Shown here: positions 14,808 through 23,733 of the stretch, in pieces
How positions within the stretch are numbered: position 1 is the stretch's first letter
Layout: each line of letters opens with the position of its first letter
From: Chrysochromulina tobinii
Taxonomy: Eukaryota; Haptophyta; Prymnesiales; Chrysochromulinaceae
Assembly: GCA_001275005.1 (NCBI GenBank)
Contig: JWZX01002051.1
Coordinates: 1 to 24,646 of the forward strand
Length of the DNA stretch: 24,646 nt
Reading direction: 5' to 3'
Position numbers and translations under genes: made by a program
The notes under the pieces: model-generated
Seen by the model: the letters and a program-made list of their open reading frames with translations, nothing else
Told to the model about the DNA's origin: nothing
Databases searched by the model: none

Positions 14808-15719
14808 ATGTCGAACGCCTGCGCCGAGGAACCCCTCCCTACATTACCTCCCACCCCGAATTCGTGGCTGCTCCTTCTGAGCGACGACGCGGTGACTCAC
14901 GTGCTTGCTCATCTCGATATCGAAGCGGTGGCGGCAGCGGCCAAGTCTTGCACCAAAATGCATGCTCTTTCGAGCAACGACTCGCTATGGCGGATGCTGG
15001 CCATTGCTCGCTGGCCGTTGCTGCCTCGCAACGGCGTGAACGCGGAGGCGGGGTCGCCGTGGCGCGAGTTGCACCGCAAGCGTGCCGAGCTGCCGCGCTG
15101 GCGAGAGCTCTGCGGACTGATGGACGAGCTCGAGCACACGCTCGCCGCGGGCGGCGCCCCCAGTGCCTCGGCCTCGTGGGGGGAGCGGCTCGCAGCGCTC
15201 GTGCTGGCGGTCTTCGGGCTCGCGCCGGAGGTGGCGCGGAACGACTCGCCGCCCACGTCGCCGCACAGCCCGGGCAGCACGTCCGAGGCGCGTGCATGGG
15301 TGCGCCGAGTGACGGCATCGCTGCGGTCGCCCGCGGTGCTTCTGGCGCTGCGAGCATGGGGTGCGGGGCTCGGCAAAGAGCTCGAGGCATTCTATGAGTA
15401 TCCTTCCGTGTCCGAGCCTGAGCTCAAGCGTGGCCTGGTCCGTGCCCTGCGAGGCGCTTCGGCTCTCTCGCTGCTGCGCGAGGAGTTCGTGCTGCGGGAG
15501 CACAAGGACGACGGCCGGTGCCCGGCACTCGAGCTTTGGGCTGCCCACGGGCTCGACTCGGCGGTGGACGAGATCGCATCTGGGATGAGATCGCTCGAGA
15601 TGGAAGGCTTCAACGTGGCCATCCCACCCTCGCATCGCCCGGCGCACGTGCCTGCCTCACACGACTGGTGGCGCGCGCGCCCGCCCCTCCATTCGTCTGG
15701 GCGCATCCACTACTGCTGA
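14808..15719 (+). CDS. F-box protein
   Basis: This is a single-exon frame of 303 residues. Residues ~22-68 match the F-box pattern: LLLLSDDAVTHVLAHLD, then AAAKSCTKMHALSSNDSLWR and MLAIARWP. F-box proteins dock on Skp1 in SCF ubiquitin ligases and recruit substrates through the rest of the chain. The remaining ~230 residues are helical, Ala/Leu/Glu-rich, without recognisable WD40, LRR or Kelch repeats. The last ~20 residues (WWRARPPLHSSGRIHYC) look low-quality, so the true 3' end may be spliced. The Met at 14808 (MSNACAEEPLP) follows a short spacer from the previous gene's 3' UTR and is the first in frame. It converges with the DUF1995-like gene. Confidence 0.75.
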   Translation: MSNACAEEPLPTLPPTPNSWLLLLSDDAVTHVLAHLDIEAVAAAAKSCTKMHALSSNDSLWRMLAIARWPLLPRNGVNAEAGSPWRELHRKRAELPRWRELCGLMDELEHTLAAGGAPSASASWGERLAALVLAVFGLAPEVARNDSPPTSPHSPGSTSEARAWVRRVTASLRSPAVLLALRAWGAGLGKELEAFYEYPSVSEPELKRGLVRALRGASALSLLREEFVLREHKDDGRCPALELWAAHGLDSAVDEIASGMRSLEMEGFNVAIPPSHRPAHVPASHDWWRARPPLHSSGRIHYC

Positions 15720-15976
15720 CCACACGACGGCTGCGTGCGGCGGACCGCGCTTCGCGGCACTCTCCCCGGGGCAGATCACAGAGTGTCGCGGAATGTGATG
15801 TATTCTATGTACCATCTACCTATGTCCAACGCAATGTCGCTATCCTCCCTGCCTGTGAGGTCAGTGTGCGCCAGGTGACCTGTCACGTTTCGCATCGCGC
15901 GAGTGTACCATTTCATATCAATCGTAATTAATGATCTGACGGGCCGTGTGCTACACACAGTCTCAGGCAAGTTTCG
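15720..15976. other. Convergent intergenic region
   Basis: This is the 3' side of both the F-box gene (plus) and the DUF1995-like gene (minus). It is relatively AT-rich, for example CATTTCATATCAATCG near 15908. No gene was seen. Confidence 0.5.
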
Positions 15977-17929
15977 TCAATCGGACGAGAGGCCACCTCC
16001 GAACATGCGCTTGAGACGCGCAACGTCGTCCTCGGTCGCTCCGGGCATCGTCTCCTCGGGCAGTAGCTCGATCCGCAGCTCCTCATCGGGCGCCGGCCGC
16101 ATCTCCTTCGACTGCTCCTCGAGTGCAGCACGCAGTGCCTCCGCATCCATCGGCTCGTCTGCCGCCGCCGCGTCCGCCGCCGCGTCCGCCGCCTCGTCCG
16201 CCGCCGCCGCCGTGAGCGGTGGTGCCTCTACTGACGCCGTGAGCGGTGGTGCCTCTTCTGGCGCTTCACGCATGATCGCGACGCCGAGTGTACCAGCCGG
16301 CGCCGTTGCGAGCGCGCTAGCCAGCGGCCCTGGGCCGCTCGCCGTCACGTCGAAGCCGAGGCCGAGGAGCGCCGTGCTGAGGATGCCATGAGGCTCTTCT
16401 TCGGGTGGCGTCACGAGGAGCGCTACCTGGCCCGCCTTTCGCGCCTCGTCGATGGCGCGAACGAGCACCGCCGCCACCTGTTCCTCGCGCGCCTCCGCCG
16501 CCAGCGCAAGCTGCTTGAGCGCCGCGATGCCCTCTGCCGCCCCATCAAGCACGAGCTGACACGTGAGAAGCAAGCTGCCCCGGACCTTTTTGACACTCGG
16601 GTCCCAAGCGCTCGCACCGTCGCTTAGAATGGCCGGCAGCACCAGGTGCATCCCACGCGCGTCCTCTTCCCGCTCGAGCCTCGCGCGCTTGCCCAGCGTG
16701 CGCATCCGATGCAAGGCGATCGCGCCATACAGCGCGGTCGGTCCTAAAGCTCCCGGTGCCTCGATGGCTGCCCATGTCAGGGAGACGACGCCGCGCGCGT
16801 CCTGGCACGCATTCGCCGCCGCCACGCCCGACGATGACGACTCGGCGCCGCCGCCGCCGGCACCGCCGGCTGCGGCACCGCTGCTCTTGCCGCCCTTGAC
16901 GGCCGCCACGCCATTGCCCGCCACGCCCTTCCCACTCGCCCCGAGGGCAGCGGCGGCAGCCTCGAGGCTCGCTTGATGCTCCTTCACGCGAGGCAGCACG
17001 AGGCGGTTGAGGTCCTCGAGCAGGGGGCGGCGCGGGAGTTCGGCGAGCTCGGACCAGTCGCGCGTGTTCGTCACGTCGAGCAGCACCCGCCAAGACTTCG
17101 GGTAGCGGCGCACAAGGGCCGCCGTCCCAAGGTCCGCCGCGTACCTGATGAGGAAAACAATCAGAGGCAATCAGAGGCAATCAAGGGCCGCCGTCCCAAG
17201 GTCCGCCGCGTACCGCTCGCCATCGGCACGCGCGCGCTCGCTCCGTGCGACTGTGTAGGTGAGGAGGCAGTAGGCGGCCTCGAAGGCGGCCATCTCGACG
17301 GGCGCCATCTTCAGCTGCGAGTTGATCACCACCGAATACGCGCTCGCGCGCAGCCACGCGCGCGCGTCACGCACGCTCGGGTCGTCGGCCGATTTCACAG
17401 AGGTGAGTCCGACGAGCACCACGGCGGCGGGCAGCGGCTCGCCCTTCTTGGGCCCGCCCTGGAGCGCGAGCGACGAGACGCTGATGCGCGCCCGATCCTC
17501 CTCTGGCCACACCGCCTCGTTGTCGATCAGCTCGCGCGCCGCCGTCACCGCGGCCATCCCCGGCAGCAGCAGCAGCACGGTGCCCGGTACCACGGTGAGC
17601 GCCTTGGACACCTCGAGGCTGAAGCGCGCGAGGACGGGCGGGTCGTATGCGCGGCTCGTCACGTCGAGCGCCTGCATGCTCGCTTCCACGGTCAGGCCGC
17701 GCTTGCCACCCAGCAGTGCCTCGCGCAGACACTGCCGCGCCTCCTCGCACACGGTGTCGAGGTCCGGAGGAGGGTCGACGGCGCAGCATCGGAGGCGGCT
17801 CGGCACGCGCGTTGCTCGAGGCGCACGGCACGCTAGCAAACCGCCGCGATGCACGCCAAGTGTGCGGCCGCTGCACAAGGGAAGCACGAGTAGAAGCACA
17901 GCCATCATAAAGAAGACCCGACGAAGCAT
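15977..17929 (-). CDS. Plastid-type DUF1995-like protein
   Basis: Exons 17929-17214 and 17144-15977 join to about 627 residues (E-R|Y-A-A-D-L). The N-terminus is bipartite: signal peptide (MLRRVFFMMAVLLLVLPLCSG), then an Arg/Ala-rich transit-like stretch (RTLGVHRGG..RVPSRLRCC). This fits import into a secondary plastid. Residues ~60-280 resemble the plastid DUF1995 family: FSLEVSKALTVVPGTVLLLL, ARISVSSLALQGG, AAVVLVGLTS, SAYSVVINSQLKMAPVEM and, across the splice, RRYPKSWRVLLDV. DUF1995 proteins are common in algae and plants, with no settled enzymatic role known to me. The C-terminal half has a Gly/Ala/Ser linker, a globular alpha/beta part and an acidic Ala/Glu-rich tail ending in KRMFGGGLSSD. 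The intron is a tandem-duplication product. The start abuts a 72-bp minisatellite. Confidence 0.65.
17113..17214. repeat. 69-bp tandem duplication forming an intron
   Basis: A 33-bp exonic sequence occurs at 17113-17145 and 17182-17214, with period 69. Between the copies are CAATCAGAGG-type units. On the minus strand the intron runs from GTACGC (17213) to CTCATCAG (17145), exactly one period. Splicing therefore leaves one copy of the exonic sequence and an intact frame. Confidence 0.85.
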
Positions 17930-17949
17930 CGCACTCGTTCACGTTCACA

Positions 17950-18345
17950 CTATGTAGAAACACCATAGGGTAATTACCTGAGTGTTGAAACCCTCCCCCA
18001 AGGTCAAAATCTCGCGCCCCACTATGTAGAAACACCATAGGGTATAATTACCTGAGTTTTGAAACCCTCCCCCAAGGTCAAAATCTCACGCCCCACACTA
18101 TGTAGAAACACCATAGGGTAATTACCTGCTCCCCCAAGGTCAAAATCTCGCGCCCCACTATGTAGAAACACCATAGGGTAATTACCTGAGTGTTGAAACC
18201 CTCCCCCAAGGTCAAAATCTCGCGCCCCACTATGTAGAAACACCATATGGTAAGTACCTGAGTGTTGAAACGCTCCCCCAAGGTCAAAATCTCGAGCCCC
18301 ACTATGTAGAAACACCATAGGGTAATTACCTGAGTGTTGAAACCA
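17950..18345. repeat. 72-bp minisatellite, six copies
   Basis: Units start (CTATGTAGAAACACCATA) at 17950, 18022, 18098, 18158, 18230 and 18302; most are 72 bp, one 76 and one 60. Most copies contain the perfect palindrome GGTAATTACC and a CCTCCCCCAAGG stretch (G-rich on the minus strand). The array begins 21 nt upstream of the DUF1995-like start codon, so it lies in its promoter or 5' UTR. Open frames through it (NYPMVFLHSGARDFDLGG) reflect the period being divisible by three. Confidence 0.9.
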
Positions 18346-18656
18346 CCACGCATCCCTTGTGGCGCCGCGCTGACAGGCATGGACTTGTGACACAGCAGCC
18401 TATACGAGAAACAACAGACGCACACCAGGATGACCATGTAGCTGCAGAGCAGCCCCACTGCATCCTGAGTACAATCCATCCCCTTCCCCATCTACCCCCC
18501 CCCCACACACTCAGTGCTTATCATCCCCCCATTCTCGCATGCAGCAGCAGGTATTCACCGGGAAAACCCTAAGGCTGCTGAGCAGCCCCCACTGTGCAAG
18601 CGGTGGAGATGCATCTGCATCCAAGTGTGCTACCAAGGATTTGTGCTTGATTTTGC
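18346..18656. other. Intergenic, no gene seen
   Basis: This is the transition from GC-rich to more balanced composition. It has C-rich runs near 18496-18505. Further 3' exons of the downstream minus-strand gene are possible, because its predicted stop overlaps a GTGAGC donor, but none could be fixed. Confidence 0.4.
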
Positions 18657-20680
18657 TCACCCTGATCTGGTGCGCTTGATCTGGCGAATGCAGTGCTCAC
18701 ACAGGTGCTCTTCGAAGCAAAGGAGTGCCGAGTTTTTGTAGTTCTCGCGCATTGACTTGGCCTGATCTGGGTGGTAGCCAGCAAAATGCTTGGCGTCCCA
18801 TGCATCGCAGATGCTCTTGGCCTGGGTTAGGGTGAGGGTGAGGGTGAGGGTGAGGGTTAGGCTTAGGCTTAGGCTTAGGGTAATAGGGTAATAGGGTTAG
18901 GGTTAGGGGTAGAAGCTATTACCTTAGTGCCTCCCACTTGGAGAAAAAGTTTCTTCTGCACCCAGCCTGTCTGTAGGTTTCCAGCCTCATTGTCTGTGCC
19001 AGCCTTGAAGTAGTGGTCAGTCGAAAGGAACTTATCTTCATAGTGCGACATACCATTTGTGCCCAGGAGGATCATTGTGTTGGAGCCGTCTGCGTAGTAG
19101 GCGCGCTTCCCCTTGCTCATCATCTCACCGATCATGGTAACGTCTTCTCCGAGAAGTACCTTGGATACAGCTTGCTGGTAGGCTATTCTGTCCGACTCTG
19201 GGAAGTCCTTTGAGCCTGGGTCACCAGCATGGCCATCCACTTGCTGGCCCTTCATCCTCTTGGACTTGCCCTTCTCTTCGGTGCCATTTTTGCTTTGGAG
19301 GAGCAAGAGGGCGTGAGGCATCTGTGCTGGCCCTAAGATGTTCGCAGCAGCCCGCTTGGAGCGCTCGAGCTCATTCACCTCCTCCTTGGATTTCTGAGCA
19401 ATCCTGTTGAGCTTCGAATCTGCCTGCATCTGCATGTAGAGCCCAGGCCTAGTCTCACTTGGGTAACGTTCTTGGTACACTCGATTGGCCAAGCAATTGC
19501 GCTCAGCTTCCATTGTGCGGAGGACATCATCCTTAGAGGCCATCTGCATGAGGTCTTTGCTGAACGGCTGGAAGGATGCTGTGCCGATTGGTGCGCCCGA
19601 AAGTTGTGGCGCATTGAGCAACCTGTCCATGTGGCTGGAGGAGAGCCCGTCCACATTCGCACTTGCTGTGGGCAGGGTCTCCTTGTGAGCGTCACGAAAG
19701 AAAGCCTGGATGGCAGCTTCACACGACCCATGCTTTGAGATGGACTCCAGAGCTGCAGCCAGATCTTGGGTGTTGGTGCACTCCAAGTAGTCCTGAAGAG
19801 CCTTGCCAGTCTCCATCTTCGACATGTTCTGGACAGGGGAAGCCTCAATGGATGACCATGACCGCTTGATGGGCTCCTTGACTGTCTCCGTCTTAGACAT
19901 CTTGACTGGGGAAGCCTCGGTGGAGGACAGCTCGATGGGCTCCTTGACTGTCTCCATCTTAGACATCTTGACCGGGGATGCCTCGGTGGAGGACAGCTCG
20001 ATGGGCTCCTTGACTGTCTCCATCTTAGACATCTTGACCGGGGATGCCTCGGTGGAGGACAGCTCAATGGGCTCCTTGACTGTCTCCGTCTTAGACATCT
20101 TGACCGGGGAAGCCTCGGTGGAGGACAGCTCGATGGGCTCCTTGATTGTCTCCGTTCTGGGCGTCTTCGCTTTGGGCAGTGGCTGGGGCTGCGGCTGGAC
20201 TTCTGGCTTGACTTCGGAGTGCGCCATGGCTTTGAGCTTATCAGCAGTGGCTCTCATAGCGGCACCCAGTTCCCCGCCACCTGCACCACGCCGTGCCACT
20301 GCCTTCACTGCCTTCACGCTCAGGTCCTTGATATCCCTGGATCCACTGCCGCCAATGTCCGGCTCCTCATCCATGGGGGAGCTCGCAACCCCGGGGGTGC
20401 GATCTTTTGGGGATGAGCTTGGGGATGAGCATGCGAATCCGTCAGACTCCAGAGAATTGCGGAGTGGACCAGGGTTCACAATGACGCTGTCGGACTGCCG
20501 CAGGTGTGAGAAGTTGGATAGAAGAAACTCATCCGAGGCCAATTCCTTACGTGAGATGCGAAGGGCCCATACGGAGATGACACGGAGATGACAGGGAAAT
20601 GACAGGGAAATGACACTATGACAGGGTGGAGATGCCAAGGAGATGTCTGATGCGCTGCGTGGGGGATCAGTGACCCGCAC
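18657..20680 (-). CDS. Repeat-containing protein of unknown function
   Basis: Exon 20680-18923 joins in phase 0 (GGTK|AKSICDAWDAKHFAGYH) across a 101-nt intron (18822-18922; AAG|GTAATA..CCCAG) to 18821-18657, about 640 residues. The intron holds a telomere-like tract. The N-terminal ~100 residues look spurious, and Met at 20374 (MDEEPDIGGSGSRD) is a better start. Residues ~175-290 are five copies of a 22-residue repeat (SKTETVKEPIELSSTEASPV), probably disordered. The C-terminal half is mixed helical, with NCLANRVYQERYPSETRP, DRIAYQQAVSKVLLGEDV and KAGTDNEAGNLQTGWVQKK. The last exon is Cys/His-bearing (LLCFEEHLCEHCIRQIK). I do not recognise the family. Its start region is only ~16 nt from the divergent transposase frame, which hints at a shared promoter and a common element. 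The stop overlaps a possible GTGAGC donor. Confidence 0.55.
18826..18912. repeat. Interstitial telomere-like repeat inside an intron
   Basis: The plus strand runs GGGTTAGGG, then GTGAGG units, then TTAGGC units, then GGGTAATA units, then TTAGGG again. On the sense (minus) strand of the surrounding gene it is CCCTAA/CCCTCA. It ends directly at the CCCAG acceptor, providing repeated CTAAC and C-rich sequence. Confidence 0.9.
19806..20158. repeat. 66-bp coding tandem repeat, about five copies
   Basis: The minus-strand unit encodes SKTETVKEPIELSSTEASPV plus two residues (KM). The four central copies are almost identical. The outer copy near 19806-19890 is diverged (KRSWSSIEASPVQNM). Confidence 0.9.
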
Positions 20681-20695
20681 CCACTACGCACCCAC

Positions 20696-22675
20696 ATGCC
20701 TCAGGACTGGGCCAAGCTCCTTACCTGCCGAAGTGGCAAGCATGGGAAGATGCCCGAGATCCTAGCGTTGGCAGGCTGCCTCCCCATCATGCTGGGTCGG
20801 CAGGGCATGAACCCCAAAAAGTCGATCCTCGTTGACCTGGTCTGCAAAAAAAATGCCAGTGGATTTCCAGTGCAGCCCTGCGGGGATTTAAAGATGTCGA
20901 ACGATGATGCTGGGAACCTCATCATGCAGTGTACCTGGTACTTCCTCCCCCTCGCCGCATGGGCCTTGGCCCAGCAGACACTGCCTGACATGTTTGACAA
21001 GTGCTCCAAGGATCTTCTGAAGCTCCTCTTTTCCGTACTGTGTCCAAGCATGGATGAGGCTCGGCAACTGTTTCACAGACTCAACCTATGGGATGCCCCC
21101 CTCTTCAACTTCGACGACCTCTGGGCCACTGCATCCTTCACGGATGCAGACTTCAAGGCGGAGCACAGCCTTGCCAAAGTCAAAGATTTCGTCGGTGTAC
21201 AGATCCCACGCTTTAGAATCATCCTCTACCAGGAGCTGGCAGCCAAGAATGTAACTTTACCACCTCCAGGGTGCTCAAAACTCGACATGCCCTCATCTCC
21301 GTGTCATCTGCACGTCATAGATCCTCGAGATTGCATGATGATAGGACGATGCATCCACCCCCAAAAGGCGAGAATGGATAAAGACAAAACGGCACTCACA
21401 GACTCAATGTTTTCTGTTTGCATGCAGGAAGAAGTTTGCATGTATGCATGCAGAAAAAAGGCCCTGTGCTGTGCGCAACCCCCAACTTGGCTCACAATGC
21501 TGCTGCTGCTGCTCCTGAGTGTACTCACATCGCAGACCGTGGCGCAATATGATATGACAGAGTTCCAGCAGGTCAGCCCACATGAAGACACCGGTTTCTA
21601 TGCCTCCACACTCCAGCACATTTGGCACAAGTATAACAGCTACCAAGGCTCTGCACCAGGTACCTTTGGTGACCGCCTCACTGAGCGCAAACGCAACCCG
21701 AAGATGCGGGCCTTCTATTTCTACCTCATCTTCGTCTACATCCACAAGCTACCGCAACGCAACTGGCTTGAATCGTACAAGTCCAGCAACGGCAAGTACA
21801 AGTGCGGCAGATCAACCTTTGACCGCGAGGTGTTCCCGATGGCGTCCGCGCTCGCGGACATCATAGAGGAGATTGACTATACCTGGCGGCTAGATCCACA
21901 TAACCATGCACTCCCACCCTTTGACAAGTACATCACGGGCATCGTAGACACGTGCCCGGTCCCACTTGCTTGCCCGAACAACTTCCACCTCGCCTCGTTG
22001 TTCTTCCAAGTGAGCCTGCGATGACCCCCTCTGCTTTCATCCCCGAGCATGATCAACGCATTGAATGCTTGGAATGTTTCGGAGTCTCGCCTGTGTAGCC
22101 AAAGTATGGCTATACATGCCTGAAGTGGCAACTGGGCATTTCCCTTGCTGGGGACATCATCATGTGGTCCGGGCCACATTTGGGCATTGCAGCGGACTCC
22201 ACAATTTGGGAACAGACATGGGCAGAACATCCTTTCTATGGGTGGGAACGATGTAAGGCCTATACAGCTCACACAGTGCCAGGAGCCCCCCCTCCCTTCC
22301 AGCACACCCAAGGTCGCCACCACCTTCCTAATACCTCTTTAATACCTCCCTAATGCTGTGATCCTCATTGTCGCAGGGCTGGCTGATCTGGGATATGTCG
22401 GTTGCATGGCCCTGCTCTACAAGTACAAGCGGGATGGGGGGCGCCAACTGAATCAAGCAGAGGTGTACTTCAACAATTTGCATGAATTTGTGCGGAACCG
22501 CATTGAGAACGTAGTATCACAGCTCAAGCGGCACAGGCTCTTCCAGAGAGGTGCTTATTCGGGGTCAATGGATCACCTGATCCCCCTAGTTAAGATTGTC
22601 GGCCATGTTACTGCATATGAAGTGCACAGGTTTGGTCCCCGCTTTCAGTGTTATGGTCCCTGGAACCATAACTAG
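20696..22675 (+). CDS. DDE transposase, HARBI1/DDE_Tnp_4-like
   Basis: Exons 20696-21250, 21536-22009, 22099-22252 and 22377-22675 join in frame: N|TVAQYDM, FFQ|PKYGYTCLKW, and split TGG giving ER-W-LADLGY. All introns are GT..AG. Catalytic-domain marks of the DDE superfamily endonuclease are first Asp in ITGIVDTCPVP, SGPHLGIAADSTIW, second Asp in WLADLGYVGC, and Glu in FVRNRIENVVSQLKRHRLF followed by IVGHVTAYEV. An HTH-like part precedes it (SNGKYKCGRSTFDREVF). The ~185 residues of the first exon (PQDWAKLLTCRSGKHGK) are not recognised and may be a separate domain or an upstream gene. The enzyme should cut and join DNA ends. No stop or frameshift is visible, so it may be intact or only recently silenced. 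The first intron (285 nt) is stop-free and could be retained. Confidence 0.75.
20696..22675 (+). mobile_element. Core of a DNA transposon (PIF/Harbinger-like), ends not found
   Basis: The transposase identifies a class II element. The adjacent divergent repeat protein and the convergent RING gene share its lower-GC composition and may be cargo or accessory genes. I could not find convincing terminal inverted repeats or a target-site duplication by eye, so the borders are unknown. Confidence 0.5.
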
Positions 22676-22902
22676 GTATAGGGTGTGGGACCTCGGAAAC
22701 AGGGGCTGAGAGGGGGGTCCATCACAGAGGGGGGTCTGTCACAGAGGGGGGGGTCTGTCCTATCCTGGGGCCACCCAATCGTACGGTTCATGGTTCCGGT
22801 TCTAGAAACAAAATCCCACAGGCCACCTGCATTAGATACATGTCACACAAACAACTGCCAAGCAACAATACATCCAGTCCTACACGGGCAGAGTCTCTTA
22901 TT
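22676..22902. other. Convergent spacer with G-rich tandem units
   Basis: It contains GAGGGGGGTC units with CATCACA or TGTCACA spacers (about 22710-22760). The stretch GGTTCCGGTTCTAGAAAC lies near 22794. It separates the 3' ends of the transposase and RING genes. No gene was seen. Confidence 0.5.
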
Positions 22903-23598
22903 TCAGTACGAAAGCCGTTGGCATTTCACTCCTCCCGGGCTCTCAAGGCGGAACTTGCGCTGCTCTGCAGCAGTGGGGGCCTGATACCGCAAATCGCGAA
23001 CACTCCTGAGATACGTGTGGCACACTGGGCATTTGTGCGCAGCAAGCCTCCCCTGCCCGTTCTCCTGCACACTGCGTGGCCACGGGAGGCACTTGGCATG
23101 AATGTGACCTGTGCAGCAAGGCATGTACATGGCCGACGCCGTGTCTGCAGCCGCATCAAAGCACACCACGCACTGCCATTCGGGCTCCTTTTCTGGAATC
23201 CACTGCAACGCCGGCGCAACGACCGTGGCCAAAGTTGCCACAGTTGGCATGTGCCATGGTGCCACCTCAACCTCGGCTAGGTCACCATCCGGTGTCAACG
23301 GCTTGTTGACGAGCCTCGGCACTGTTGGTGGATTCTGGCGCTTGGCAGCGGAAGGCTGCTTGCTGCTGCTCATGCCGGCTGCAACCTCGTCGACAGCACT
23401 CGCAGTTGAAAGTAGCACAAAAACCACTGCCTTGCTATGATGATCAGCAACGGGCTGCTTCGATGGCTTGCCAACTTTATTAGAGCGCCCAGACGCAGCA
23501 CGGCTGCGCTGCTCTTGCTTGCGCTTCCGGTCCTTCAGACGCCGCTCCAGCGTGCCCGGACTGCCGTCCAAGTCCACCTTCCGCCCACGCGATGGCAT
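22903..23598 (-). CDS. RING finger protein
   Basis: The start chosen at 23598 (MPSRGRKVDLDGSPG) lies below the decamer repeats that fill the longer frame, giving about 231 residues. The N-terminus is basic (ERRLKDRKRKQEQRSR), a likely nuclear signal or DNA-contacting helix. Residues ~145-200 carry a RING-type zinc site: CVVC, then CCTGHIHAKC, then CPVC, with the usual C-x2-C / C-x-x-H-x-H-x2-C / C-x2-C spacing. RING domains bind two Zn ions and usually act as E3 ubiquitin ligases; Harbinger-like elements are not generally known to carry them. It sits convergent to the transposase with only ~230 bp between stops. It could be a host gene next to the element or an accessory gene of it. Confidence 0.65.
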   Translation of the reverse strand: MPSRGRKVDLDGSPGTLERRLKDRKRKQEQRSRAASGRSNKVGKPSKQPVADHHSKAVVFVLLSTASAVDEVAAGMSSSKQPSAAKRQNPPTVPRLVNKPLTPDGDLAEVEVAPWHMPTVATLATVVAPALQWIPEKEPEWQCVVCFDAAADTASAMYMPCCTGHIHAKCLPWPRSVQENGQGRLAAHKCPVCHTYLRSVRDLRYQAPTAAEQRKFRLESPGGVKCQRLSY

Positions 23599-23643
23599 CC
23601 GTGAGTGACGGTTTCCGCGCGCTGCGAAATCAGGGGTGCGGGA

Positions 23644-23700
23644 AAGTAAGCCGAAGTAAGCCGAAGTAAGCCGAAGTAAGCCGAAGTAAGACGAAGTAAG
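23644..23700. repeat. Decamer tandem repeat upstream of the RING gene
   Basis: CCGAAGTAAG is repeated four times (23651-23690), with diverged units on both sides. It lies 46 nt upstream of the RING start codon, in its promoter or 5' UTR. Confidence 0.9.
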
Positions 23701-23733
23701 CACACTCAAACCTCCGTCCCTCACCCCATTCAC

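Noticed and set aside
17950-18345. CRISPR array
   Set aside because: Units are near-identical over the full 72 bp with no variable spacers, and the context is eukaryotic.
18022-18491. Minus-strand repeat proteins encoded by the minisatellite (NYPMVFLHSGARDFDL)
   Set aside because: The unit length is divisible by three, so open frames are expected. Two different frames are equally open and units of 60 and 76 bp occur.
13795-18912. A chromosome-end fragment bounded by outward-facing telomeric repeats
   Set aside because: The left tract is C-rich and the right tract G-rich as in a minichromosome, but both lie inside introns of genes that continue across them, so a splice-related origin fits better.
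22641-22660. Short inverted repeat TATGGT..ACCATA near the transposase stop as a transposon end
   Set aside because: Only six base pairs, and no matching copy was found on the other side of the element.
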